36,533 bases of DNA from an uncultured Saprospiraceae bacterium (GCA_937930815.1 CALHBQ010000450.1:1-36533), one strand, 5' to 3'; numbered from the stretch's first letter, positions 9,001 to 16,469 are shown. Notes: generated by a model not told the origin, from the sequence alone. Numbers and translations are program-made.

Positions 9001-11856
9001 TGCTCCCTTACAGAGTCAGTTTCAATCTCTGCATTTAACTGTGATTTGGTTTTAAATAATATTATAAAATCAGATGTTACCTGTTTTGGTTTTGCAGATG
9101 GAACAGCTACGCCTTTCGTAAGTGGAGGTGATGGAAATTATACTTTTGATTGGGACAATGGGACTCAAGATTCGGTACTCACTGCGACCTCTGGTACTTA
9201 CAATTTAGTGGTAACGGATGGTGCAAACTGTTCAGCAACAGGAATGATTACCATTGACCAACCAGCAGAATTGGTTTCCAATTTCAGTTTTACAAACGAA
9301 ACTGCATCTGGCGCAATGGACGGAACAGCAACAGTTAATCCAATGGGTGGAACACCAAACTACACCGTTCTTTGGTCAACAGGAGAAACTTCAAATTCTG
9401 TAAATGGGCTTGCGCCAGGCAGCTACAATGTTGTCATTACGGATATGAATAATTGTGAAATTACAGAATCATTTACGGTACAAGGATTTGGCTGTAATTT
9501 AGTGGCAGAATCAATGAATACCACGGATGTAACTTGTTTCGGTTTATCAAATGGAACCGCAACTTCAGTCATTAGTGGAGAAGTAAATCCAGTCAATTAC
9601 CAATGGTCAAATGGAGGTTCGACAGCTACTATTAATAATTTGATAGCAGGTTCCTACTTTTTAACCATAACTGATGCCAACAATTGTGTTGCACTTGATA
9701 CTGCTATTATTTCGGAACCAGCAGAGCTTTCTATCATTCTAAATGGAACCAATGCATCTGTTGGTGGAACAAGTGATGGTGCAGTCACTTCAATGGTTGA
9801 TGGAGGTGTGAGGCCTTATACCTACAGTTGGAGTAATGGCGAAACGACTGAAGATTTATCGGGTATTCCTGCTGGCATGTACACACTCGAGATAACAGAT
9901 GCTAATAATTGTACAGCATCAGAATCCATACAAATTACAAACGATGGAAGTCCATGTGATTTGGAAATAAGCGTAATGCAAATTAGGTCGGTGAGATGTT
10001 TCGGCGAAAGTAATGGTAGTTTGATTCCAGTCACTTTAGGAGGAGTTGGGCCTATGACATTTCTATGGAGTAATGGAGCCACAGATTCCATTGCTGCGAA
10101 TTTGCCCTCTGGCGAATTAAATGTTTTGATTACAGATCAAAATGGATGTACTGCAAGAGATACCGCTTTTGTTCCGCAACCTGATACAATGATTCTCACG
10201 ATTACCTCAACAGATCAAACTGTTTTTGGTACAAATGATGGAACAGCATCTGCCTCAGCTATAGGTGGAAATCAACCTTACGAGTGGATTTGGAATAATG
10301 GAGAGACGACTGCTGCTATAACAGATTTAGCACCAGGAGTTTATTCTCTAATTGCGACGGATAGAAATGGTTGTGAAGCTACCGGCTCCGTTCGTATCCG
10401 TGATGCAAATGATCCGATTTGTGAAACCTTTGCGGGAACAATGGCAGCTGATACATTGAGAGCATGTGCTGGAGATACCCTTTTAGCAACTCAAATGGAT
10501 CCTGCAATTTTAGATTCAGATGATATAGTGGAATATGTTTTACATGATAGTCCAAGTGATTTGCTCGGCAATATTTTAAGTAGAAATGATATTCCAGAAT
10601 TTAGTTTCCTAGCAGGAATGGCTACAGATAGACCTTATTATATTTCTGCTATCGCAGGAAATGATGATGGATTTGGTTCCGTGGATTTGCAGGACACTTG
10701 TTTATCCATTGCGATTGGCCAAGTAGCTATTTTTGTCAATAGTCCTTCTGGGGTTTATACCATGCAAGGGCCCAATATGGCATGTGGGAATGTTCCTTTT
10801 TTCTTAGAAGCTGGAGATTTGGTAGGTGCTAATTCGGGTGTGCAATACAGATGGGTACTTCCAACTGGCGATGTAGTCTTCACAGAAGAACCAACGGTTT
10901 CTATTATTCCATCTTCTAATTTGTTTACAGGAGATTATTATGTTTCCAGAGATTCAGCTGGATGTGCCTCGCCAATATCTGCCCCGATTTTCATCGAAAT
11001 TGTGAGTCTTGCACCAGATGTCATAAATGCAGGTCGAGACACTATTTTATGTCAAGGAAACACATATAGGATAGAAGCGACTTCTACACTGAATGAACCA
11101 GGAAGTTGGTCTCCAGTTGGTTCCGCCGCAATTGTTTCGCCAAATCAATTATCAACAGAAGTAACGGGATTACAACCTGGTGCTAATGATTTTGTTTGGA
11201 AAGTAGCTTTGGATGAATGCCCTACAGCGAGTGTAGATACGGTTCGTGTTATTGTTGAAACGCCACCTGAGGCGGCAAATGATTTTTATGTTTTAGATAA
11301 TGCAACGGACGTGATACCACTTGAGGTATTGTCCAATGACAATTTATCTGGATTAGTCGATACCGTTGTTTCAATTATCTCACCTCCTCAAATCGGTAAC
11401 TTGGAGTATGACCCAGTTAAAAAACAATTTTCATATTGGCTCGATGAGGCACAGCGCGGTTATGCGGAGTTCACTTATGAAGTTTGTAATCCAACAGCTG
11501 AATGTGGAATTGAGTGCGACCGAGCAACGGTAACAATTTACTCTTTTGCATATCCTGTTTTACCCGATGGTATTACTCCAAATGGTGATGGCGATAATGA
11601 TTTCTTACAAATACAAGGACTCAAAGGATTTGACTTTGTTAAAGTCACCGTGGTCAATCGATGGGGTAGTGTTGTCTACCAAACCGATAATTATGATAAT
11701 GATAATCCTTGGGATGGTACTTACAATAATGATGGAAATCCATTGCCTGGAGGAACCTATTACTATTTCGTTGAAGGAATGGAACAAAATGGATCAGAGG
11801 AGCCAGAAAGAGTTGGTAGAATTATTAATGGACCTCTTCATATCATCAATCGATAA
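1..11856 (+). CDS. Giant T9SS-exported SprB-repeat adhesin, 5'-truncated by the window edge (parallel beta-helix + SprB repeats + gliding motility-associated C-terminal domain)
   Basis: Frame is open from base 1 (AAT AAC CAT ATC ...; the listed start is an internal GTG). N-terminal NN.I..N..GI beta-helix repeats, ~32 repeats of the type TNVTCFGFDDGTATV..YTYLWSTG.TT..I.GLAPGTYSVTVTD.NGC, and a C-terminus VLPDGITPNGDGDNDFLQIQGL...VVNRWGSVVYQ...NPWDGTYN...LPGGTYYYFV typical of CHU_C/TIGR04131-like T9SS sorting domains. Confidence 0.93.
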   Translation, partial: NNHIIKDITVEHFDGSGISTVNTANLITLDSVKLKSNGDYGFGTDGADLIEVTNCIATLNGKAGFFVTRMEDITITGSEATLNGDEGIKLVDISDDNVGVNITNVIAVDNGLDGVLIDDYTIANLNNVAANANYGAGIRILNGSTSLVGTNLTANNNIGSHGIDLSSSVGVDLTTVTSVANFDNGLNILNCSAAKVTGGTITDNVSGILADGCNNLELDGLVVSNNDFDGIEIQNSSPTSIKNTTSQMHTSGAGLRLINSSNCTVDGFTGSNNILGISCASNNLIAINSAFNNNTSNGIFLSGSSGSFVGTVSFTGNVGGFSQEGASNNTTIQNCTFESNVDGITSDDCEGFNFDGNTVGTAANGNTGNGIWVNNSSGTKPGTGGNSGTFGQLQKGLLLAGGIIQNNTITNNDFGIKIEDDAALVEITNNEIYCNSTAGIDRTNNTPPITTISSASTTTVTGTTLVASGYIEVFIDDDMGCSGAPEQGKTFVGSNTFSGSNWSVPISGVSVGDNLTATITANSNNTSQFSIGVIAGPTCPIGSPVIVTDPGDGSMTQTLRWAIDCVNADASTDEIHFNLPAPAPGDSLKIQPTGQLPFVIDDDVYFDGTTQPTGDRVYIDGSMAGSAIYGLSLQANTIILRQLGLINWGQDGIQNFGNSDLDDIEFLRNGGAGGPAGSGIRNNSGSNNTIINNSYFEDNEYGVSGFSSSDLQISNSNFKNHVYGGVFLNNTTNSILDNLDLDNCSDGISVVGLSQNTSINNVTSYNNNDVGIYVGQSDDVTIDNATCFNNGDYGIQFLEANNSDIINSTIYSNSVHGVYITNTTNFTIEDNDIGVSGGNTADGILVEDLAFKPGGNTNNITTAARGGLLSTGTIQNNNIQNNGGYGVQASSSLSTSPNLYIVNNNMQCNQLGGIVNPTGTAPTISTANPATVTGTGTNGNTIHLYTHNTSCSNGAPCQGLMPLGTTTVSGGVWSVAATVSAGTQVTATQTTSGNNTSPFSTCALVMLMCDADTTSTNVTCFGFDDGTATSTGNSMANYTYTWSNNPSSPIGPQPGPSTITGLSPGTYYVTVADGAGCIDVDTFVITQPFPIDYFLELKDETCIGFNNGEALMEDYGAGYTVLWSTGSTANPVTNLAPGMYSVTVTNPVTMCADTTNFTINPGFNTIDSTRHTNVTCFGFDDGTATVFVNPITTAAVYSWSTGATTSTVTGLSPGWHYITVTIPPGADNAGCFEIDSVNVLEAIPLSYFTEKTDETCAGANDGTALVDDYGNGYTYLWSTGSTASMVSGLVPGMYSVTITDPVSMCMDTANFTINPAPDLILSMDSTHVTCVGLNDGTATVNINTVVAMDPSLTIMWSTGSSATMISGLAPGVYSVTVVYTEPISVTTCSETRSVTINDGNPLNYYSDIEDETCINGNDGSAFIDDLGAGYTYLWSTGSTANPITNLGPGNYSVTITEGVPNFCADTFNFVINPGLSLIASLDSTNVTCNGFDNGTATVTLDPNIAGSATGTTTIEWYTFPAGTIVSTSNPVSNLAPGQYEVVVTFIDGGVTCSETEIFSISEPDPIVSNLNFEHENCLGANDGSASVNPTGGTSPYTFSWSTGSTASMVSNLSSGTYTITIRDANMCELTETFIINPGYTPIDNIVGTNLLCFEDMTGSAQVILNPPPVGAQPTTYSWSNGATVNPNPNLAAGTYGVTVSTIVTSGDECIGTGMITISQPDPLTIMMDSNNVSCFGGSDGTATANVTGGTMPYSYLWSNMANTSMITGLAPGTYTVTVTDGNDCSAISSVEIFEPLEYITGISGTDLLCNGDNSGTAEVLVSGSPLFYIYSWSNGDNTRSISGLAAGTYTVTVTDTDFVCEEIETITINEPPVLGASPIASNSVTCFGFSDGTLETNPTGGTLPYTFAWTPGGYTTANVTGVPPGAYTVVVTDANMCQSTPATVFIGEPLEFLLDLDSTDLTCFENASGSITANPINGVSPINYAWSNGASGMTTSGLAVGSYSVTATDENGCLAEGTSSVNQPTMVTGTTSSTITTCNGDDDGTATATGAGGTPGYTYAWSNGDNGPMSEDLSAGTYFVSITDQNGCEIIEEVEIIEPDEIFITFDSTNVTCAGLNDGTATAMATGGTGGPYDFIWEDGTFGPSITGLSAGFHEVEAIDANGCFGLWDVEILEPNPIALTASATNITATGANDGTATASGAGDFPPFMYAWSNGDTGANISNLAPGGYTVTCTDTNGCFVEETVFVGGINCNLIVDVIDITNVDCNTGTNGALTVNHSGGTAPHTYIWSNGGNTQTITGLTAGSYSVTVVDVQNCVDSMRAVITEPMAIIPNLTSVNVSGLGINDGSATLAPTGGTPTYTYLWSTGATTSAVNGLAPGTYTATITDANQCEEIVTVNISSFNCNFDAGVATPMDATCFGEPTGSVSTAVVGGTPPYNYTWSNGETTSNITNVLAGNYSVTVIDATNCPDTLRATVNEPSIIVLVNSSTNEMSNGANDGTASVIPSGGTPTYTYLWSNGETTSMISGLAPGDYTVTCTDANGCERESMVMTIEPYVCSFAVASSNTTDVLCNGDATGGATVATTGGTGPFTYAWSDGSSAAALTGVMAGTYSVSITDAFDCVVVEMVEIMEPSAISATSSITGLTTNNGNEGTATANPSGGTPNYTFVWSNGDTNQTATGLTEGTYSVTCTDANGCTVILNDIEIPAFDCILEIENITPTDVLCFGDMDGTASAQVINAVGNVNYTWSSGATVNPATNLEAGTYTLVVSDDTNCTDESDVEIAEPSAITSNLSTNNQSAAGVNDGSASVNPMGGTPPYSVTWSNGDTGNNTSGLAPGNYTVSILDVNNCEITEPFTIQNFNCDLEIINLTSTPVTCFGDNDGTATPIVTGGDGNYTFSWSNGSVDSIVTNGTAGLQILSVSDNSNCTDADTVTIGGPPELFVNLTTTDESAAGAMDGTALVAPSGGVPAYTILWSTGDATNSIVGLSPNTYSVEVTDMNNCSLTESVSISAFNCDLVLNNIIKSDVTCFGFADGTATPFVSGGDGNYTFDWDNGTQDSVLTATSGTYNLVVTDGANCSATGMITIDQPAELVSNFSFTNETASGAMDGTATVNPMGGTPNYTVLWSTGETSNSVNGLAPGSYNVVITDMNNCEITESFTVQGFGCNLVAESMNTTDVTCFGLSNGTATSVISGEVNPVNYQWSNGGSTATINNLIAGSYFLTITDANNCVALDTAIISEPAELSIILNGTNASVGGTSDGAVTSMVDGGVRPYTYSWSNGETTEDLSGIPAGMYTLEITDANNCTASESIQITNDGSPCDLEISVMQIRSVRCFGESNGSLIPVTLGGVGPMTFLWSNGATDSIAANLPSGELNVLITDQNGCTARDTAFVPQPDTMILTITSTDQTVFGTNDGTASASAIGGNQPYEWIWNNGETTAAITDLAPGVYSLIATDRNGCEATGSVRIRDANDPICETFAGTMAADTLRACAGDTLLATQMDPAILDSDDIVEYVLHDSPSDLLGNILSRNDIPEFSFLAGMATDRPYYISAIAGNDDGFGSVDLQDTCLSIAIGQVAIFVNSPSGVYTMQGPNMACGNVPFFLEAGDLVGANSGVQYRWVLPTGDVVFTEEPTVSIIPSSNLFTGDYYVSRDSAGCASPISAPIFIEIVSLAPDVINAGRDTILCQGNTYRIEATSTLNEPGSWSPVGSAAIVSPNQLSTEVTGLQPGANDFVWKVALDECPTASVDTVRVIVETPPEAANDFYVLDNATDVIPLEVLSNDNLSGLVDTVVSIISPPQIGNLEYDPVKKQFSYWLDEAQRGYAEFTYEVCNPTAECGIECDRATVTIYSFAYPVLPDGITPNGDGDNDFLQIQGLKGFDFVKVTVVNRWGSVVYQTDNYDNDNPWDGTYNNDGNPLPGGTYYYFVEGMEQNGSEEPERVGRIINGPLHIINR

Positions 11857-12098
11857 ATCTTTTCTACGGTTTCATTTTTTTTGAATAGTCTTTATTCTGA
11901 AATGGGTTGTAGAGCAATCGATGATTATTTTTTCGCTTATTGAGGCAAAAAATTTAAGAATAGCCTTAGCTCTTGTTCAATTTTTTAACGAAAAGAAGCG
12001 GAAAAATAAGTTTTCGAATTGCATACAAATTATTTTAGAATAAAGACTAATAAGGAAACCGTAGAATTTTTTAAAATAAAAAACGAAAATATATCAAA

Positions 12099-12740
12099 AT
12101 GAAAACCTTGCCCTTTTATTTAATTATTTCCCTCGTAATAGCCAACGCTTTACCCGCATTGGCATGTGATCCTGTAGCCGTACCAGATGACCTTGAGCTG
12201 CAATTAACTTCAGACGCAATAGTTGTCAATGTCTTACTCAATGATGAGTTTGATAATATTGATAGCGTAACAGTGAATTTATTGAGTCAACCGGAATTTG
12301 GTACCGCTACTGTTGATTCCAAAACCAATCAAATCATTTATCAATCAGCAGGTAATCAAGGTGGACAAATAACCTTTGAATATGAAGTATGTGAATCTTC
12401 TGTTCAATGTGGCAATTCTTGTTCGAAAACAGAAGTAAAAGTGGAAGTGCTCAATATGCCAGTTGTGCCAGATGGTCTGACCCTAAATGGAGATGGATTC
12501 AACGAAGGACTTAAGCTAACGAATATCAAAAAATACAATGAACTGGATCTGACGATTGTCAATCGATGGGGCCATATTATTTATCGAAATGAAGATTATA
12601 AGAACTCGGATCCTTGGCGAGGAACCTATGGGACTAGTGATGAACAGGTACAACCTGGCGTCTATTATTATATCCTAATTCCTTCTTTGGATGGAAAAAA
12701 GTTTGAAGTACAAACTTCTGCACTTTACATTTTTAATTAA
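12099..12740 (+). CDS. Small secreted protein consisting of a signal peptide plus a gliding motility-associated C-terminal (CHU_C-like) T9SS domain
   Basis: Signal peptide MKTLPFYLIISLVIANALPALA; body parallels the giant protein's last ~200 aa (VNVLLNDEFDNIDSV...FEYEVCESSVQCGNSC...VVPDGLTLNGDGFNEGLKL...LTIVNRWGHIIYRNEDY...DPWRGTYG...QPGVYYYIL). Confidence 0.88.
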   Translation: MKTLPFYLIISLVIANALPALACDPVAVPDDLELQLTSDAIVVNVLLNDEFDNIDSVTVNLLSQPEFGTATVDSKTNQIIYQSAGNQGGQITFEYEVCESSVQCGNSCSKTEVKVEVLNMPVVPDGLTLNGDGFNEGLKLTNIKKYNELDLTIVNRWGHIIYRNEDYKNSDPWRGTYGTSDEQVQPGVYYYILIPSLDGKKFEVQTSALYIFN

Positions 12741-12786
12741 AAAAAATCAAAATCACGTTTTTTACAAACGAAAAAAATATAAAATC

Positions 12787-13743
12787 ATGAGAACGTTAAT
12801 CCTTACCCTAATTTTTGCCGGAATGTTTACCGGAGATTTATTGGCACAACAATTACCAAATTTCAGTGTCTATCGTGATCACTGGAATATTATCAATCCA
12901 GCAGCACTTTCCAATAATTATTTAATCAACAATCTCAACAAATCAATTGGCGTAAGTCATCGTAGTCAGTGGGTTGGCGTTAATGATGCACCAACCACTT
13001 CTTTAGTCAATTTTGAATGGGTTTCAGACAAAAGAAATTCCATATTTGGAGGTCACATCGTCAATGATCAAACTGGAAAAATTGGTCAAACTGGTATTTA
13101 TGGCCAGTATGCCTATCGTTTGAATTTGGGTAAACGAACGGACCAAACACTTTCAATTGGGCTTACGGCGGGGGTAGTGCAATACAGCGCTCAGCTTAGC
13201 CAAATTCAATTTTTTGATATTGAAGAACAGCCGCTTACTGATGATAACTTCATTTATCCTGATTTTGGAATGGGAATTTTTTATCATTATTCGGATAAGT
13301 ATTATGCAGGGTTTTCGATGCCTCAAACGTTTTCATTAGAAACAAGATTTGAGACAAGAGATAAATCCTTTGCTTTTGATAGAACTCAACATCTTTATTT
13401 TGTGGCAGGTGGATATTACCAAGTTACTTGGTTTGGAAACGAAACCAGTTTTGTGGAGCCATCCGTCTGGATCAAGTATGTGCCGAATGCGCCACTTACT
13501 ATTGATTTGAACGCACGTTATCAAATTAGTGAATTGATATGGGCGGGGTTAGGACTTGCGAGTGGTTTTGGAGATGAAACAAGTTCAAGGCTTAATCTTG
13601 AAGCGGGTGTAATCTTGGGTGAACAAATCAACCTAACAAAAGGTCAACTGAAATTAGGCATGGCTTTTGACCTTCCATTTACAGGCGGATTGAATAACTA
13701 TTTACCGTTTGCCTTTGAAGCTAATGCAGTATATTCATTTTAA
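12787..13743 (+). CDS. PorP/SprF family type IX secretion system outer-membrane protein
   Basis: Listed ORF begins at 12691, but the plausible start is ATG 12787 (MRTLILTLIFAGMFTGDLLAQQLPNFSVYRDHWNIINPAALSN...), with signal peptide and the PorP/SprF pattern of Y..N....NPA and outer-membrane beta-strands ending ...NYLPFAFEANAVYSF. Confidence 0.88.
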   Translation: MRTLILTLIFAGMFTGDLLAQQLPNFSVYRDHWNIINPAALSNNYLINNLNKSIGVSHRSQWVGVNDAPTTSLVNFEWVSDKRNSIFGGHIVNDQTGKIGQTGIYGQYAYRLNLGKRTDQTLSIGLTAGVVQYSAQLSQIQFFDIEEQPLTDDNFIYPDFGMGIFYHYSDKYYAGFSMPQTFSLETRFETRDKSFAFDRTQHLYFVAGGYYQVTWFGNETSFVEPSVWIKYVPNAPLTIDLNARYQISELIWAGLGLASGFGDETSSRLNLEAGVILGEQINLTKGQLKLGMAFDLPFTGGLNNYLPFAFEANAVYSF

Positions 13744-13762
13744 TTAAAATACTTCATTTATT

Positions 13763-13806
13763 AAAAATACGGGTACCTCCATTTATATAGGGGTATCCGT
13801 ATTTTT
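13763..13806. terminator. Rho-independent terminator after the PorP/SprF gene
   Basis: AAAAATACGGGTACC ... GGGTATCCGTATTTTT inverted repeat with one wobble, followed by a T-rich tail. Confidence 0.7.
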
Positions 13807-14108
13807 ATTTTAAATATAGTTTAAAGTGTTTATTTTTAGGTTAATACAAAATAATAAAAAACTAATATGTTAAATGTTTATAAATTGTATAACCTTTTAA
13901 AATCTTATGCGTCTAAAGTATAACTGACGAGAAAACAAGAAAATCCTTATTTACTATTTTTAAATTACCTTCCCTTTTTTGGTAAGACGAAATCCAACTT
14001 TCTTACTCATTTTTATTAAAAGAAGATTTCTCGAATGTGACTGTTTGTATAATGGTTACAGGGTAATAATTAATTTTGGATTTACACATTCTTAAAATTC
14101 CATGAGCA

Positions 14109-14474
14109 ATGAAAAATTTATTAATTTTTCTGTTTTTAATCCTAACAACAAGTGTTTTTGCACAAATCAAAGAGCAATATGTTGCTCAAAGCAATAAGAA
14201 CACGACAATCGTAATCAAAGAAGCAAGAGCAAGTGATGAAGAAATTCTTGCTCAAAACTTTAATCTTGATGACTACCGTGTTGGGGACGTTATTGAAATT
14301 TCGACGGCAGTAAGAGAACCTGTCAAGAAAACTGCAAAGGTCTCTAGTGCTTCTTCTGCAAGTAGAACACGCGTGAAACGCAAAAAGAAAAAGTCTTTTT
14401 CTCTTTTCAAAAAATCCTATAAAGGAACGAAAAGAAAGAGAAAATCGAATTATCTAAAATGTTATAGTTTCTAA
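14109..14474 (+). CDS. Small exported protein with polybasic C-terminal tail, unknown function
   Basis: Signal peptide MKNLLIFLFLILTTSVFAQ; C-terminus RVKRKKKKSFSLFKKSYKGTKRKRKSNYLKCYSF; TAATTTTG -7-like element at 14071-14078. Confidence 0.65.
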   Translation: MKNLLIFLFLILTTSVFAQIKEQYVAQSNKNTTIVIKEARASDEEILAQNFNLDDYRVGDVIEISTAVREPVKKTAKVSSASSASRTRVKRKKKKSFSLFKKSYKGTKRKRKSNYLKCYSF

Positions 14475-14494
14475 GCCAAACAAAATAACAACGA

Positions 14495-14528
14495 ATGGGC
14501 ATCAATTAATTTTGGTGCCCATTTTTTT
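14495..14528 (+). terminator. Rho-independent terminator
   Basis: ATGGGCATCA-attaatttt-GGTGCCCAT followed by TTTTTTT. Confidence 0.75.
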
Positions 14529-14592
14529 GCGTAATACTAAATGACGGAAATGAAAGAAGAACAAGTCGCTCTCTGAACTTTCAACTTAACTC

Positions 14593-15549
14593 CTATATTC
14601 CAAATTTTAGAAAAGAAAGAATCTTCTCTTCTATCCAATAAAATTCTTTGGTAAAATTGGCAAAACCCAAATGCCCTCCATACCGTGGAGCGGCAAAATG
14701 GATGTATTTATGTTTTTTTAATAATTCGAAAGGATAACATTCTTTTGGTAAAAATGGGTCGTCCAGTGCATTGATCAACAATGTTTCTTTTTTTACAAAA
14801 GGCAAAAATTGAATACTTTGTGACTTTGAGTAATAGTCCCAAGCATCTTTGAATCCATGATAGGGCGCCGTGAATCTATCGTCAAAATCTCTAAGTGTTT
14901 TGACTTTATCAATGTTCTTAATTGAAATCTCCGGAGTGATTTTATTTTTTCGAAGCAGTTTTTTGACCAAACTATCTCTAAAACTTTTGTTGTAATGCCA
15001 ATTGGAAGGGCGACTAATTTGAATCGAAGCTTTGCCCAATTCAATAGGCGCAGAGACCGCAACTACCTTATTTATTTTCTTAGAAACGGCTTTGGGCGCT
15101 TCTCCCAAATATTTGAGCGCAAGGTTTCCGCCCAAACTGTAGCCGACCAAATCAATATGATCATAACTCTTTTCCAAATGTTTGATCACTGTAACCAGGT
15201 CGTAGGTCGCTCCACCATGATAAAGCATCGGTTGACGATTGACTTCGCCGCCACAACTTCTATAATTCATCGCTAAGACATCCCAACCATTTTTGGAAAG
15301 AAGTCGTGACATCGCAACAATATATTGCGAACCAGAACTTCCTTCCAATCCATGACAAAGCATGGCGACTTTTTGATTCCCCTTTTTAATAAAATCCAGG
15401 TCTAAAAAATCATCATCGGGCGTATCAATTCTTACGCGTTCGTATTTGGGTTTGCACTGCCTTCTAAAGAAAGCGGGATACATTGTATTGAAATGCGCTC
15501 TTTTAAAAAGGGCACCTGGCTTGTAGTCGTCAAAATTTATTAATGGCAT
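14593..15549 (-). CDS. YheT-like alpha/beta-fold hydrolase
   Basis: CHGLEGSSGSQYIVAMSRLLSKNGWDVLAMNYRSCGGE..., nucleophile elbow GYSLGGN, and HLGF near the C-terminus. Confidence 0.85.
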   Translation of the reverse strand: MPLINFDDYKPGALFKRAHFNTMYPAFFRRQCKPKYERVRIDTPDDDFLDLDFIKKGNQKVAMLCHGLEGSSGSQYIVAMSRLLSKNGWDVLAMNYRSCGGEVNRQPMLYHGGATYDLVTVIKHLEKSYDHIDLVGYSLGGNLALKYLGEAPKAVSKKINKVVAVSAPIELGKASIQISRPSNWHYNKSFRDSLVKKLLRKNKITPEISIKNIDKVKTLRDFDDRFTAPYHGFKDAWDYYSKSQSIQFLPFVKKETLLINALDDPFLPKECYPFELLKKHKYIHFAAPRYGGHLGFANFTKEFYWIEEKILSFLKFGI

Positions 15550-15557
15550 TTATGCTT

Positions 15558-16118
15558 TTATTCTATGGTCACTTTTCCATTGCCTGTTGGCATACCCAAC
15601 AAACGTTCCGCTGCATTTGACACCTCAATTTTGACTGGGTCACTCGAAATTCGAACTGGGCTTGAAGTTCCAGCTGCTCCGATGGCAGTAAAACAGACTT
15701 TGTAAATCGGTGCATTATCAGGCATTGAAATGCCTTTAATCGCAGGATCGTACCATGAAACACCATAAGATCCTTTGTCGGCATAAGTCAACCCAAAACT
15801 TCCTTTGGACATGCTTTTGAGTTTAAAATCAGAAACATCTTCCAATTTTAAAACTTTAGGATCCCAATTGACACTGTGTTGAAGCGAAACGATTTTTTCG
15901 AAATCCTTTACTTTTACCTCAGTACAAACTTGCTCACCACTCTTGGCCGTCATTTCAGGTATAATCATCGACATGGTGGTCTTGATGGAAGGCGCGTAAG
16001 TTTTGGGGGCAGCATTTCCTTCTGAGGTTGGAGTAGAAGTTTTAGTTGCCCTTTCGCCACCACATGCGCAAAGGAAGAGAATTAGTAAAAGTGAGTTGAT
16101 AAAATTGGAGACCTTCAT
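15558..16118 (-). CDS. Cohesin-domain-containing lipoprotein
   Basis: Lipobox LFLCACGG; SGEQVCTEVKVKDFEKIVSLQHSVNWDPKVLKLEDVS...YGVSWYDPA...NAPIYKVCFTAIG resembles cohesin-type beta-sandwiches. It lies 8 bp upstream of the hydrolase ORF on the same strand. Confidence 0.7.
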   Translation of the reverse strand: MKVSNFINSLLLILFLCACGGERATKTSTPTSEGNAAPKTYAPSIKTTMSMIIPEMTAKSGEQVCTEVKVKDFEKIVSLQHSVNWDPKVLKLEDVSDFKLKSMSKGSFGLTYADKGSYGVSWYDPAIKGISMPDNAPIYKVCFTAIGAAGTSSPVRISSDPVKIEVSNAAERLLGMPTGNGKVTIE

Positions 16119-16132
16119 TTATTTTTTTTGTG

Positions 16133-16140
16133 CAAAAATA
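16133..16140 (-). promoter_or_regulatory. Bacteroidota-type -7 element (TATTTTTG)
   Basis: CAAAAATA on + reads TATTTTTG (TANNTTTG) on -, 15 bp upstream of the cohesin lipoprotein start. Confidence 0.4.
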
Positions 16141-16160
16141 GATCGTCAATTATAGTATCC

Positions 16161-16195
16161 CAATTTTGTGAATTAATAATTACTTTTCAACTTTA
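16161..16195 (+). promoter_or_regulatory. Candidate promoter, copy 1 of a duplicated 34-bp sequence
   Basis: TTTG(16165-16168)-N19-CAACTTTA(16188-16195); matches 16470-16504; ends ~40 bp before the ATG at 16236. Confidence 0.4.
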
Positions 16196-16235
16196 GTGTG
16201 ACAAGTAATTTAGGGTCGATAAAGCTTTTGAATAA

Positions 16236-16415
16236 ATGATAGATAAAATTTTAGGTGTATTAATTTTTTGTTTGGGTATATTCTTTTTTAGGCACTTGTT
16301 CAAGAATCCTGACAAAAGTAGATTCAGATACTACTCATTACAAAGAGATATTTTTACAGGCATTTTAATTTTGCTATTGGGAGTACTGATATTTTTTGAA
16401 TTAATTGAGTTTTAA
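16236..16415 (+). CDS. Small 59-aa predicted membrane protein (below the ORF track cutoff)
   Basis: ATG...TAA translating to MIDKILGVLIFCLGIFFFRHLFKNPDKSRFRYYSLQRDIFTGILILLLGVLIFFELIEF: two hydrophobic segments separated by a basic loop, preceded by a candidate promoter. Confidence 0.55.
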   Translation: MIDKILGVLIFCLGIFFFRHLFKNPDKSRFRYYSLQRDIFTGILILLLGVLIFFELIEF

Positions 16416-16469
16416 TAGATTTAGAATCTAAAATTTTATTTTTAATAATAAAGAAGTCAGAGTTCTTTT

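Noticed and set aside
117-10091. Many minus-strand ORFs (60-197 aa) inside the giant adhesin, e.g. 6231-6824
   Set aside because: Antisense to a clearly coding repetitive frame; recurring similar peptides simply reflect the repeat DNA.
11546-11884. 112-aa + ORF and 60-aa - ORF over the adhesin C-terminal domain
   Set aside because: Overlap the conserved CHU_C frame; low-complexity Met/Ile-rich translations are not protein-like.
12691-12786. Upstream extension of the PorP/SprF ORF
   Set aside because: Overlaps the end of the preceding gene; the real signal peptide starts at ATG 12787.
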